Positions 1 to 8,151 are shown, counted from the first letter of the stretch. The stretch: 64,000 bases of DNA from Burkholderiales bacterium 8X (GCA_902506565.1 LR732703.1:4174400-4238399), one strand, 5' to 3'. Program-made: numbers and translations. Notes: generated by a model from the letters alone, not told the origin.

Positions 1-306
1 TCCGGCGTGGGATCGGCTTGCCGCCAGGGCCAGCAGCAGGCCGAACAACGCGGCCAGCAGCGTGCCCAAGGCCGACATGGCCAGCGTCTCGACCGAGGCC
101 CAGCCGACCTTGCGGAGGAAGCCGGGCGACAGGTCCGGCGGATAGAACTCGGCCGCGAAGCGCGCCATGCTCGCTCGGGATTCGGCCGTCAGAAACGCGG
201 ACCATTGCAGGTCGAGGCTCCAGAAGCTGGCCGCGACCAGCGCCACCAGTCCGATGCCGAACAGCGCGCCGGGCAGCAGCCTTCGCGTCGATGGCTCGGG
301 CTTCAT
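1..306 (-). CDS. phnE: Phosphonate-type ABC transporter permease, second copy (partial, 3' end outside window)
   Basis: The reading frame starts with ATG at 306 and runs off the left edge, so only the first 102 residues are visible. It overlaps the stop of the preceding permease by ATGA, so the two are translationally coupled. The visible part has an N-terminal membrane segment (around residues 12-28), then a stretch with FYPPDLSPGFL and ETLAMSALGTLLAALFGLLLA. This matches the start of PhnE-type inner-membrane permeases and is clearly related to the neighbouring permease, which has FVPPETSPEFL at the same place. Two PhnE-like permeases with one ATPase and one binding protein would form a heterodimeric importer. 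The substrate is discussed under the binding protein. Confidence 0.85.
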   Translation of the reverse strand, partial: MKPEPSTRRLLPGALFGIGLVALVAASFWSLDLQWSAFLTAESRASMARFAAEFYPPDLSPGFLRKVGWASVETLAMSALGTLLAALFGLLLALAASRSHAG

Positions 307-1166
307 GCCAGCGCCTTTCGCAGCCAGGCGCTGGCACGATCGGCCAGCCCCACCAGCAGCACGAAGACCAGGAGCAGGGTCGCGACCTCGCCGCCCGCGA
401 ACATGCGGGTCGAGGTGTCGAGCTGCTGGCCGAGCCCGCCGGCGCCGACGAAGCCCAGCACCACGGACGAGCGAATGCCGCATTCCCAGCGATACACGGT
501 GTACGAGGTCAGCTCGGCCGCGCTTTGCGGCAGCAGCCCGTAGAAGAAGGCCTGCAACCGACCGCCGCCATTGGCGAGCAGGCTTCGCGTGGCGAAGGTG
601 TCGCTGCTCTCGAGAATGTCCGCATACACCTTGCCCAGCATGCCGCCGTAGGTCAGCGCGATCGCCAGCACGCCGGCCGTCGGGCCGAGCCCCACCACCC
701 TCACGAAGATCAACGCCCAGACCAGCTCCGGCACGCTGCGAAGGCCGATCAGCAACCACCGGATCCCGAGGCGAAACACGGCCGGAAGCGGCGCCATGCG
801 ACCGGACAGCGCCGAAATCGAAAGCACGCGCGTGGAGAGCAAGGTTGCCGGTATCGCGATGACCAGGGCCAACGCGACGCCTGCGGTCGCGATGGCGACC
901 GTGCGCCAGCTTTCGCGCAGCACCATCCGAAGGAATTCCGGCGAAGTCTCGGGCGGCACGAAAGCGGCGAGGAAGCGCAGGGTCGAGGCTCGGCTCGATT
1001 CCGAGAACAGCGTCCACGGACGGAACTCGGTGAGCACCAGCATCGGCCACAGCAGCAGGAGCGCCGCGGCCGCCGCGAGCAGCCGTCCGCGCCATGCGGG
1101 GTCGCGCAAGGCCGGCGCGGCATCGGTCGGCCAGCTGCGTCGGTTCGAGGTCTCGGTGGCGGCCAC
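303..1166 (-). CDS. phnE: Phosphonate-type ABC transporter permease PhnE
   Basis: Inner-membrane permease of a PhnCDE-type importer. It has an N-terminal membrane helix, the FVPPETSPEFL segment typical of PhnE, several further hydrophobic helices, and the cytoplasmic coupling region near ALTYGGMLGKVYADILE that contacts the ATPase. No ATG lies close to the end of phnC, so I chose a GTG at 1166 (287 residues), 32 bases after the phnC stop. The open frame extends further upstream inside phnC, but that part looks non-coding. There is no strong ribosome-binding site, so the start is uncertain; a TTG slightly downstream is an alternative. It is translated with phnC and the next permease. Confidence 0.85.
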   Translation of the reverse strand: MAATETSNRRSWPTDAAPALRDPAWRGRLLAAAAALLLLWPMLVLTEFRPWTLFSESSRASTLRFLAAFVPPETSPEFLRMVLRESWRTVAIATAGVALALVIAIPATLLSTRVLSISALSGRMAPLPAVFRLGIRWLLIGLRSVPELVWALIFVRVVGLGPTAGVLAIALTYGGMLGKVYADILESSDTFATRSLLANGGGRLQAFFYGLLPQSAAELTSYTVYRWECGIRSSVVLGFVGAGGLGQQLDTSTRMFAGGEVATLLLVFVLLVGLADRASAWLRKALA

Positions 1167-1198
1167 GTCGGTGGAGCAGCAGGGTTCGGCGGCAGGGT

Positions 1199-2059
1199 TC
1201 AGCGGCAGATCATGCCGATCGACTCCGGCGCTGCGGCTTGCGAAGCACCGTCGGCATGCCCGCGCGGCAAAGCGGCGTTGGAGCCGGACGCAGGGTCCTC
1301 CGGATCGCCCTCGCGCCGTGCGTACAAGCTGGCCAGGTCGTCTCGCGTCACGTCTGCACTGGCACGGTCGAAGGCCACTCGGCCGTCGCGCAAGCCGACC
1401 AGGCGCGGAAAGTGCGCCATGGCCGCATCCACCTGGTGCAGGGTCGCGATCAAGGTGATGCCTCGTTCCTTGGCGAGCTCGACGAGCGCAGACAGTGCCT
1501 GTGCGGCATGGGCCGGGTCGAGCGCGGACAAGGGCTCGTCGACCAACCACAGAGTGGCCGGCGAGACCAGGGCGCGAGCCAGTGCGACCCGTTGCCGCTC
1601 GCCGCCCGAAAGCCGGTCGACGCGAGCGAACAGCTTGTCGCCGAGGTCGAAGCGATCGAGTGCCTGGTGCGCTGCCGGCGCATCGACCGGGTACAGCAAC
1701 GAGCGAAGGCTGGTGGCGAGGCTCCAGGCCGGCAGCCGGCCAGCGAGCACGGCCGTCACGACCCGCTGACGCGGCGGCAAGGGCGGTGTCTGCGGCGCCA
1801 GAAAGAGTCGGCCGCGCAGGCGTTGCAGCATGCGAGGGCGCAGCGACCAGGCATCGACCCCATCCAGCATCAAGGCGCCGGCAGACGGCTCGAGTGCGGC
1901 GGCGGCCACCTGCAGCAGCGTGCTCTTGCCGGCGCCCGATGGCCCGATCACCGCCAGTTGCTCGCCCGGCTGCACCTGCAATGTCAGGCCGCGCAGCGCT
2001 GCGACACCTCGCGGCGCGGCCGGATGGCGTGCCTCGATGCCGCGCAGCTCGACCTTCAT
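1199..2059 (-). CDS. phnC: ABC transporter ATP-binding protein, PhnC type
   Basis: ATPase of the importer. Walker A is GPSGAGKST at residues 39-47, the Q-loop is near residue 90 (APQTP), the signature LSGGERQR starts at residue 150, and Walker B is LWLVDEP about 20 residues later, followed by the D-loop and the switch His in ATLHQVD. At 286 residues it is slightly longer than most PhnC proteins because of a C-terminal tail of about 50 residues after the core fold that looks disordered. It lies between the binding protein and the permeases, all on the same strand with short gaps, so one operon is likely. Because the operon sits back to back with selD, transport of a selenium oxyanion is as plausible as phosphonate. 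Confidence 0.9.
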   Translation of the reverse strand: MKVELRGIEARHPAAPRGVAALRGLTLQVQPGEQLAVIGPSGAGKSTLLQVAAAALEPSAGALMLDGVDAWSLRPRMLQRLRGRLFLAPQTPPLPPRQRVVTAVLAGRLPAWSLATSLRSLLYPVDAPAAHQALDRFDLGDKLFARVDRLSGGERQRVALARALVSPATLWLVDEPLSALDPAHAAQALSALVELAKERGITLIATLHQVDAAMAHFPRLVGLRDGRVAFDRASADVTRDDLASLYARREGDPEDPASGSNAALPRGHADGASQAAAPESIGMICR

Positions 2060-2096
2060 GCCGCCTGCCGGCTTCGGCCTTCGGCTGCCGCCGCCA

Positions 2097-2975
2097 TCAC
2101 AGCAGCCCGGCGCTCTTCGCCGCGGCCTCGATGCCCTTGTAGTTCTCGGCCCGGCTCGGAACGAAGCGGGTCGCGCGCTGCAGGTCGAGCACCTCCTTGC
2201 CTTGGGGCGTGCTGCGGTCGAGCGCGAGCAGGGCCTCGGTCAACGCGGCGCGCTGCGCCACCGGCATCTCGGCGCTCACGGTCCAGTTGTAGTCGTAGTA
2301 GGTCGGCGTGGTGAAGAACACCCGCACCTTGGTGGTATCGACCTTGTTGTCGGCGACGAACTTTTCCCAGACCGAGATGTTGAGCGCACCCGCCTGCACC
2401 TTGCCGCCTGCGACCGCGGCGATGGTGGCGTCGTGCGCGCCGCTGTAGGCGACCCGGCGGAAATCCTTGTCCGGATCGAGCCCGGCCTGCAACAGGAAGC
2501 TGCGCGGCATCAGGTGCCCGCTGGTCGAGCTCTGTGCGCCGAAGCTCACGTCCTTGCCCTTCAGGTCGGCCAGCGAACGGATCGCCGGATCGCTCGTGAT
2601 GAACACCGACCGGAAGCGCTCATCTTCCTCCCGCTGCACGATCGGGATCACCTTGCCGCCCGACCGCGCCGACGCCTGCACGAACGTGAAACCGCCGAAC
2701 CAGGCCAGGTCGACCTTGCGGTTGATCAGGGCCTCGACCGAGGCGGCGTAGTCGGTGACCGGGGTGAACTCGACCTTGGTGCCGAGCTTCGACTCCAGGT
2801 ACTTGATGAGCGGCGCAGCCTTTCGGGCCAGCTCGGTCGGCGACTCGTCCGGAATCGCGGTCACCCGGAACACCTTCTGCTGCTGCTGAGCGTGCGCATG
2901 AAAAGGCATCAGCACGGCGAAGAAGAGGCAGGCGAACATCCAATGAAGGACGCGAGATCGGATCGGTGCGGGCAT
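2097..2975 (-). CDS. Periplasmic substrate-binding protein, PhnD superfamily, probable selenate/selenite binder
   Basis: 292 residues with a Sec signal peptide (hydrophobic core FACLFFAVLMPF, likely cut after AHA near residue 29), then a periplasmic binding fold of the PhnD superfamily. Features seen are an early AIPDESPTE motif, VDLAWFGGFTFVQ near the first hinge, VQREEDERFRSVF, and SSTSGHLMPRSFL. The phrases around LAWFGG, the QR..D..F.SVF stretch and STSG.LMP resemble the branch annotated as putative selenate ABC transporter binding proteins, which is recognised mainly by its position near selD. Here selD is the adjacent divergent gene, 110 bases away. Role as seen: it captures an oxyanion for the PhnC/PhnE importer. 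The selenium specificity is inference from family memory plus context; a phosphonate or phosphite role remains possible. Confidence 0.8.
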   Translation of the reverse strand: MPAPIRSRVLHWMFACLFFAVLMPFHAHAQQQQKVFRVTAIPDESPTELARKAAPLIKYLESKLGTKVEFTPVTDYAASVEALINRKVDLAWFGGFTFVQASARSGGKVIPIVQREEDERFRSVFITSDPAIRSLADLKGKDVSFGAQSSTSGHLMPRSFLLQAGLDPDKDFRRVAYSGAHDATIAAVAGGKVQAGALNISVWEKFVADNKVDTTKVRVFFTTPTYYDYNWTVSAEMPVAQRAALTEALLALDRSTPQGKEVLDLQRATRFVPSRAENYKGIEAAAKSAGLL

Positions 2976-3085
2976 GGCGGGAAGCTTGAAAGAAGGTTTG
3001 GGAAAGCCGGGGAGCCGGCATTAGAACTCGAACCGGCGAGCCCGGAGCCGCCTCGGGCGTTTTCCACGCGCGCCATACTTGGCCC
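2976..3085. promoter_or_regulatory. Divergent promoter region between the importer operon and selD
   Basis: This 110-base gap separates the starts of two divergent genes, so it must carry promoters for both, unless selD is transcribed from inside the other gene. I could not identify convincing -10/-35 boxes or an operator. No long inverted repeat is visible. Confidence 0.4.
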
Positions 3086-4231
3086 ATGACCATGAACACA
3101 GGACCCGATCGCGGCGACGCTCTTCCGTTTCAGGCGCCAGGTGCGATCGCTCCGCAGCCCGCGATACCAGCCACGCCGCGCAGCCACCCGCGGCTGACCT
3201 CGCTTTCCCACGGCGGCGGCTGCGGCTGCAAGATCGCTCCCGGCGTGTTGAGCGAAATCCTGAAGAGCACCAGCCGGATGCCGATGCCGCCCGAGCTGCT
3301 GGTCGGCATCGAGACCGCGGACGACGCGGCCGTCTACCAGCTGACGGACGATATCGCGCTCATCGCCACCACCGACTTCTTCATGCCGATCGTGGACGAC
3401 CCCTTCGAGTTCGGCCGCATTGCCGCGACCAACGCGATCAGCGACGTCTACGCGATGGGCGGCAAGCCGATCATGGCGCTCGCGCTGGTGGGCATGCCGA
3501 TCAACGTGCTGCCGGTCGAGGTCATCGGCCAGGTGCTGGCGGGCGGCGAATCGGTCTGCCGCGCGGCCGGCATTCCGATCGCCGGCGGTCACACCATCGA
3601 TTCGGTCGAGGCCATCTATGGACTCGTCGCGATGGGCGTGGTGCATCCGGGCCGCATCAAGCGCAACTCGGATGCGCGGCCCGGCGATCGCCTGGTGCTC
3701 GGCAAGCCGCTCGGCGTCGGCGTGCTGTCGGCGGCGCTCAAGAAAGAGCAGCTTTCGGCCGATGGCTACGCGCGGATGATCGCGACCACCACCCAGCTCA
3801 ATACGCCCGGTCCGGAGCTGGCCGCACTCGACGGCGTACACGCGATGACCGACATCACCGGCTTCGGCCTGGCGGGACATGGGCTCGAACTGGCGCGGGG
3901 CGCGAAGGCCGCCATCGCGATCGACTGGGGCCGCGTGCCGCTGCTCGATGGCGCGCGCGAGTTGGCCGAACAGGGTTTCGTCACCGGTGCATCGCAACGC
4001 AACTGGGCCGGCTATGGGTCGGAAGTCCTCTTGCCGGAGGGCTTTGCCGCCATCGACCAGGCGCTGCTGACCGACCCGCAGACCAGCGGCGGCCTGCTGG
4101 TGTCGTGCGACGCTTCGGCCGTCGATGAGGTGCTGGCCGTCTTCAGGCGACACGGCTTCGGCGCAGCCGCCGAGATCGGCGAAGTGCTGCCGGCAACGCA
4201 AGAGACGCAGCGCCTCGTGCTCAGGGCTTGA
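3086..4231 (+). CDS. selD: Selenide, water dikinase (selenophosphate synthetase)
   Basis: SelD makes selenophosphate from selenide and ATP, releasing AMP and phosphate. Selenophosphate is the donor for selenocysteine and for 2-selenouridine in tRNA. The catalytic loop is GGGCGCKIAP with Cys46, Cys48 and Lys49. The codons there are TGC, so this is the cysteine form and not a selenocysteine enzyme. Other family motifs are DDAAVY, TTDFFMPIVDD, AMGGKPIMALAL, GGHTID, DITGFGLAGHG and TDPQTSGGLL. At 381 residues it is longer than the usual ~347 because of an N-terminal extension of about 30 residues before the conserved core. Start chosen at the ATG at 3086; a second ATG follows two codons later. 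No selA, selB, tRNA-Sec or mnmH is in the window, so the downstream use of selenophosphate cannot be judged here. Confidence 0.97.
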   Translation: MTMNTGPDRGDALPFQAPGAIAPQPAIPATPRSHPRLTSLSHGGGCGCKIAPGVLSEILKSTSRMPMPPELLVGIETADDAAVYQLTDDIALIATTDFFMPIVDDPFEFGRIAATNAISDVYAMGGKPIMALALVGMPINVLPVEVIGQVLAGGESVCRAAGIPIAGGHTIDSVEAIYGLVAMGVVHPGRIKRNSDARPGDRLVLGKPLGVGVLSAALKKEQLSADGYARMIATTTQLNTPGPELAALDGVHAMTDITGFGLAGHGLELARGAKAAIAIDWGRVPLLDGARELAEQGFVTGASQRNWAGYGSEVLLPEGFAAIDQALLTDPQTSGGLLVSCDASAVDEVLAVFRRHGFGAAAEIGEVLPATQETQRLVLRA

Positions 4232-4399
4232 AGCCCGCCTTCGGCGTGGCCCGGCCGATCAGCCGAAGCAAATAGACCATCTTGGGGATTTCGCTTTGCG
4301 GCGAATCCTGCAAGATCAATCGCCTTTGCCCTGGCGCCCGCGCCGGTAACGAAGCGCGGCCGCGATCCGATCGGTGCCGCGCCCACCAAGGAGACGAGG

Positions 4400-6160
4400 A
4401 TGAAGTCGCTGCGAATCCTGTGCGTGCATGGCGTTGGCCGGCATCCGACCGGCGGCCCCTGGGAAGGCGAGTGGCAGAAGTCGATCGCCGAGCCTTTGCA
4501 AAGCCTCGACGCCGAAGTGCAGCCGGAAATCGAGTTCGTCTACATGGACGACATCTTCGACCAGTTCAAGATCTCGGCACTCGACGTGCTCGAGGCCATC
4601 GGCAAGCTCGGCTGGAGCGGTGCGACCTCGATCTTCCGGCGGCCCAAGGCGCTTGGGGACGACATCCGATGGTCGGCCGGCATGGTCGTGCAATGGGTCG
4701 AAAACGACAAGCTGCGCCGGCTCACGCGCGACCGGGTGACTGCGCGCATCAAGCAGTTCGATCCGCACCTGATCATTGCGCACAGCCTGGGCACGCTGGT
4801 GTGCTACGACGCCTTCACCACGCCCGCCGGGCAGCAGCTGGTCGCCAAGCGCCGGCTGGTCACGGCCGGGTCGCAAATCGGCAATCCGTTCGTGGTCGGC
4901 AACTTCGCGATGGGTCGGCTGAGCCCGCTGCCGAATGCCGACTTCTGGTATCACCTCTACAACAAGGAAGACGACGTCTTCACGGCGGAGATCCGGCTCA
5001 ACGCGCCCAACTTCGTCCAGATCGAAACCTTCTTCGACATCGACGGCGTGGCCGACCACGACGTCACCGAATACATGCGGCACGGCCGCACCGTCTCCAC
5101 CGTTTGGGCCGACGCCGTCATGGCGCTGCGCAACCAGCCGCTCGCCCGCCGCATCAACATCAAGGACAAGCCGACCAAGCGCGCCTTGCTGGTCGGCATC
5201 AACGAATATGCGGACTCGAGCCAGAACCTCGAAGGCTGCGTCAACGATGCCTTCTTGATGAGCGCGATGCTGCAGGAAAGCGGCTTCGCGGCCGAGGACG
5301 TGCGGCTGCTTCTCAACGAGCGGGCCACCTGCGCCAACCTGGTCGACCGCCTCGGCTGGCTGCTCGAAGGAGCGAAGGCCGGCGACACCCGCTTCTTCTA
5401 TTACAGCGGGCACGGCGCGCAGCTGCCGACCTACGGCCCTGACGAGCGGGTCGACCGGGTCCAGGAAACCTTGGTGCTGCACGACTTCGATTGGACCGCC
5501 GGCCGCGCCTTCACCGACGACCAGTTCCACACGATGTACAGCCAGCTTCCGTACGAGCTGCAGTTCGTCGCCATGTTCGACTGCTGCCACTCCGCCGGCA
5601 TGACCCGTTCGGGTGGCCGCCGGGTGCGCGGCATCGACCCGCCGGACGACGTGCGCCATCGCCTGCTTCGGTGGGATGCTGCGCGGGAAATGTGGGTGCC
5701 GCGGCAATTCGAGCAACCCAATCCGGCCTTCGACAAGAAGTTCAATGGCGCCAACACCCGTACCCGAACGGCGAGCGGCACCGGTGCCACGATGGTGACC
5801 CATCGCCTCGGCCAGGCCATGGACCTTCGCCGGCAGGAACGCAGCACGTTCAAGCGAGAGGCCAAGCGGCTCGGACACATGGGGCCCTATTTGCCGGTGC
5901 TGATCTATGCGAGCCGGGACGATCAGTTCTCGTATGAGTACCAGCACGGCGCCATTGCACACGGGGCGTTCACGTACAGCCTGGTCAAGGCACTGCGCAA
6001 TTCACGCAAGGCGAGCAACAGCAGCAACAAGCAGCCGATGAGCTTCGAGGCGCTGGTGAAGCAGGTGGGGTTGGAGCTGAAGGAACTGCAGTACGAGCAG
6101 GAGCCGACACTGGTGGCGCCGACCTCGGTGAAGAAGATGGCCGTGCCGCTGAAGGCCTAG
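4400..6160 (+). CDS. Alpha/beta hydrolase - caspase-like (peptidase C14) fusion protein
   Basis: 586 residues with two catalytic modules. Residues 1 to about 200 look like an alpha/beta hydrolase (lipase/esterase type): CVHGVGRH at residues 8-15 can form the oxyanion loop, and IIAHSLG places a nucleophile Ser at 129. Residues about 258-586 are a caspase/metacaspase fold: ALLVGINEY and GCVNDA on the first strand and helix, YYSGHGAQ with catalytic His338, and MFDCCHSAG with Cys395-Cys396, of which Cys396 (just before HS) is the expected nucleophile. There is no signal peptide or membrane segment, so it is probably cytoplasmic. A ribosome-binding site (AAGGAGACGAGG) precedes the ATG. The substrate and trigger are unknown. 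Similar multi-domain caspase proteins in bacteria are often discussed as cell-suicide or defence effectors, but nothing in the sequence proves that here. The gene is convergent with the HTH gene and their stop codons overlap. Confidence 0.9.
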   Translation: MKSLRILCVHGVGRHPTGGPWEGEWQKSIAEPLQSLDAEVQPEIEFVYMDDIFDQFKISALDVLEAIGKLGWSGATSIFRRPKALGDDIRWSAGMVVQWVENDKLRRLTRDRVTARIKQFDPHLIIAHSLGTLVCYDAFTTPAGQQLVAKRRLVTAGSQIGNPFVVGNFAMGRLSPLPNADFWYHLYNKEDDVFTAEIRLNAPNFVQIETFFDIDGVADHDVTEYMRHGRTVSTVWADAVMALRNQPLARRINIKDKPTKRALLVGINEYADSSQNLEGCVNDAFLMSAMLQESGFAAEDVRLLLNERATCANLVDRLGWLLEGAKAGDTRFFYYSGHGAQLPTYGPDERVDRVQETLVLHDFDWTAGRAFTDDQFHTMYSQLPYELQFVAMFDCCHSAGMTRSGGRRVRGIDPPDDVRHRLLRWDAAREMWVPRQFEQPNPAFDKKFNGANTRTRTASGTGATMVTHRLGQAMDLRRQERSTFKREAKRLGHMGPYLPVLIYASRDDQFSYEYQHGAIAHGAFTYSLVKALRNSRKASNSSNKQPMSFEALVKQVGLELKELQYEQEPTLVAPTSVKKMAVPLKA

Positions 6161-6627
6161 GGAGTCTTGGCCTTGGGCGTCTCGGACGCCTGCTCCAGCA
6201 TGTTGAGCATCTGGAATTGCGAAGACTGCGTCGAGTCAGAAATGCCGAGTGCCAGACTCGTGGGGAAGGACAGCAGGTCGACGCCGCCTTCTTCGACCTT
6301 CTGGACGAAGCCCTTTTCGCAACCGATCTTCTCTTCGAGGTCAGCCTGGCTGAGTCCGGCGGTGCGCCTGATCATTCCGACGTACCGCGCCACCGGGATT
6401 CTTGGCGGGTGCGGCACGGTGTTCACGTCAAGCACCTGGTAAATCGACACGCCCAACACGGTGCACAAACGAAAAGCGGCTCTGATCGAAATGGCGTCGA
6501 TGAACGCCTCTGCACGGTCCTCGATGTCCGTCACCTTCTCTACCGCCAACTCGGCTCGCCGCGCCACCTCTCGGTCGCTCAAACCCATGGAAGCCCGGGC
6601 ATGTCGGATGTGGTGGTGCGCGTTCAT
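6157..6627 (-). CDS. Small tandem helix-turn-helix (XRE-like) regulator
   Basis: 156 residues with two XRE-like helix-turn-helix segments in tandem. The first is around residues 7-37 (RASMGLSDREVARRAELAVEKVTDIED) and the second around residues 83-113 (TAGLSQADLEEKIGCEKGFVQKVEE); each has the Q/R-A-R/EKIG pattern of the fold. No enzymatic or ligand domain is seen; the C-terminal 40 residues are polar. The stop overlaps that of the hydrolase-caspase gene in a CTAG palindrome (6157-6160), so the two genes are convergent and could interfere with each other's transcripts. It may be a cognate regulator or sensor partner of the caspase, but co-regulation is not shown by the sequence. Confidence 0.75.
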   Translation of the reverse strand: MNAHHHIRHARASMGLSDREVARRAELAVEKVTDIEDRAEAFIDAISIRAAFRLCTVLGVSIYQVLDVNTVPHPPRIPVARYVGMIRRTAGLSQADLEEKIGCEKGFVQKVEEGGVDLLSFPTSLALGISDSTQSSQFQMLNMLEQASETPKAKTP

Positions 6628-7120
6628 GATCTCCCTTGCTCCCGTATCAGACGGGTAGTGAATTGAAGGTAGCCGATCGCTCGGCTGACGAGGCGCGGAT
6701 GGTCTTACAGAGTTGGAAAGAGCATGGCGTTTGAAGAGGAAGAATCAGAATTGAATGAAGAGTCACTGGCTATTTGCATACTTTAGATTGAGGGTGGGCA
6801 TTAACTAACTGATGTGGGTTAGATCAGCATGGTCTTACAAGGGCCGGCGTCCAGAAGCCTTGATGCGCGCGAAGGTGCGGCCCGTCCGATCAGTTCTCTG
6901 ACACCATTGCTTCTTGCTCCGTCTCTTTTCCCCTCCGGCCTCCTCGAGGCTCACTTCGAAGCGAAGCGGCAAGCCATGCCCGCGCCATCGCCCTTGCGCT
7001 AGTCTGGGCAGCGCCGCGTATTACGGAAGTGAGATCAGCGTAAGGTAGGCAGGTATACCTTGATCAATCCGGGGCAGAGACAGCGACCGTAGAAGGAATT
7101 AGGAGACCGAACTGCGGAGC
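6628..7120. other. Gene-free stretch at the left edge of the RHS island
   Basis: About 490 bases of noticeably lower GC than the flanks, without a credible reading frame. It contains a short repeated string (ATGGTCTTACA at about 6699 and 6829) but no convincing promoter, tRNA or insertion-sequence end. The promoter for the HTH gene must lie just right of 6627. The rest may be decayed accessory DNA. Confidence 0.5.
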
Positions 7121-7531
7121 TTAATAGTGTTTCCAATACTTCGGCGGAGGCTGATCGCGCGGATCGTTCGAGTAAACCTCCAGATAGGCCGCTCGTGGGG
7201 TGGCACCATTCTCGGGAACTCTGCAGTCAACATACCAGGCCCGCGCAACGACGCCCAACTTAAGTCTTTCGACACGATCGTCACCTCCAAAGGCAGTGTA
7301 GTAAACACCAGTTTGAGGAAGTCCGATGCGCTGGCGCCCCTTCTTGGTTTGGAGTTCGATCTGCAAGCTATTCATGGCTATTACCCTGCCGACCACATTC
7401 GGATTGCTGGTACCGGGACGAAATGTATCCGGCCAAGGAAGCGTGCACGTGGCGCTGCTTACGCATGTGACATTCCAGCAAATCATCACGAGCAACAACC
7501 CTCGCAACACAGCTACTTTTGAAGCGCCCAT
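7121..7531 (-). CDS. Small exported protein, probable immunity partner of the adjacent RHS tip
   Basis: 136 residues from the ATG at 7531. The frame can be extended to a GTG at 7540, but the ATG has a ribosome-binding site (AAGG, 8 bases upstream) that overlaps the last codons of the preceding toxin fragment. The N-terminus has a Lys, then a hydrophobic core (VAVLRGLLLVMICW) and a Ser/Ala-rich cleavage region near residue 25, so it is probably sent to the periplasm. The mature part has a small beta-rich look (VGRVIAMNSLQIEL, RQRIGLP, ARAWYVDCRVP) and matches no family I recognise. Its position 2 bases downstream of an RHS tip whose motif suggests a cell-wall target makes a periplasmic immunity role the best guess. 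Seen: signal peptide and spacing. Inferred: immunity. Confidence 0.65.
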   Translation of the reverse strand: MGASKVAVLRGLLLVMICWNVTCVSSATCTLPWPDTFRPGTSNPNVVGRVIAMNSLQIELQTKKGRQRIGLPQTGVYYTAFGGDDRVERLKLGVVARAWYVDCRVPENGATPRAAYLEVYSNDPRDQPPPKYWKHY

Positions 7532-7533
7532 TC

Positions 7534-8109
7534 TTACCACCTTGAATACGGGATCGATTGACCAAGGTTCACCTTTTTCCAGGCTTCAGACTTTGCACAC
7601 AACGCATCCACATCTGCATTTTGAGCGCGTGTGCACCCGAAAGTTGGCACCCATCCTTGTTGCGGATCGAGTGGGCTGCCCAGACCCGACCCGCCACCGT
7701 GAATCCAGCGTGAACGCCCATCGGTCGTGCGCCACTTGGCAGTGCCAAACTCCTTCGAGTTCGCGCAGCTGTGGCAGCCCGCGGCGAGCGATGCGCAGAG
7801 GCTCGGCACCGTCTTCACCTACGACGAGCAGGGAAGCTTCATCGCGGAGACCGGCACGGGTGGGGCGAACAGCACGCAGGCATTGCGCAGGGTTCGCGCG
7901 GCCTCTTGGCCAAGGCGAGAATCCGCCTTCTGGAACTTCGCGTCCGCTAGGTCCCCAGTTGTGCGGGTGCGGTTGACCTCGCCCGTGATCATGATCCCAA
8001 TCGGTGTCCACATAGATGACTCTATTGAGTCGTCCGACGGTCCGATCGGATCATTCTGGCTGTACCGGCCCAGTTTGGCGTCATAGCTCCGAAAGTAGTT
8101 GTAGTACAT
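7534..8109 (-). pseudogene. Broken RHS core end and toxin tip with an L,D-transpeptidase-like motif
   Basis: The right end encodes an RHS-core signature (YYNYFRSYDAKLGRY, NDPIG) and the left end a tip containing WIHGGG then GWVPTFGCTR about 20 residues later. The H-G...G-C-x-R pattern recalls YkuD-type L,D-transpeptidases and related cell-wall-attacking effectors. The two pieces are in the same frame but are separated by a stop at 7819-7821, inside a 120-bp inverted copy of an RHS-core segment (7760-7879). Between 7890 and 8011 another frame reads DHDHGRG and PHPHNWGPSG, which look like RHS-tip linker, so a frameshift is also likely. There is no upstream RHS core beyond 8109. I read this as a decayed orphan RHS tip; the tip piece alone could still be translated with the downstream small exported gene. 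Confidence 0.7.
7760..7879 (+). repeat. 120-bp inverted copy of an RHS-core segment
   Basis: The plus strand here encodes 40 codons (FAQLWQPAASDAQRLGTVFT and onward to GGANSTQ) that match the segment read from the minus strand at 9405-9524. By eye there are about four mismatches in 120 bases, with no indels. It lies in the opposite orientation to the RHS fragment around it and introduces the in-frame stop there. Confidence 0.9.
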
Positions 8110-8151
8110 CGGCCACGGCGCAAGTGTTGATAGAACTGGGCTCCCCTGGAA

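Noticed and set aside
3086..4231. Possible selenocysteine (TGA) in selD
   Set aside because: The catalytic codons are TGC, and no in-frame TGA occurs before the true stop.
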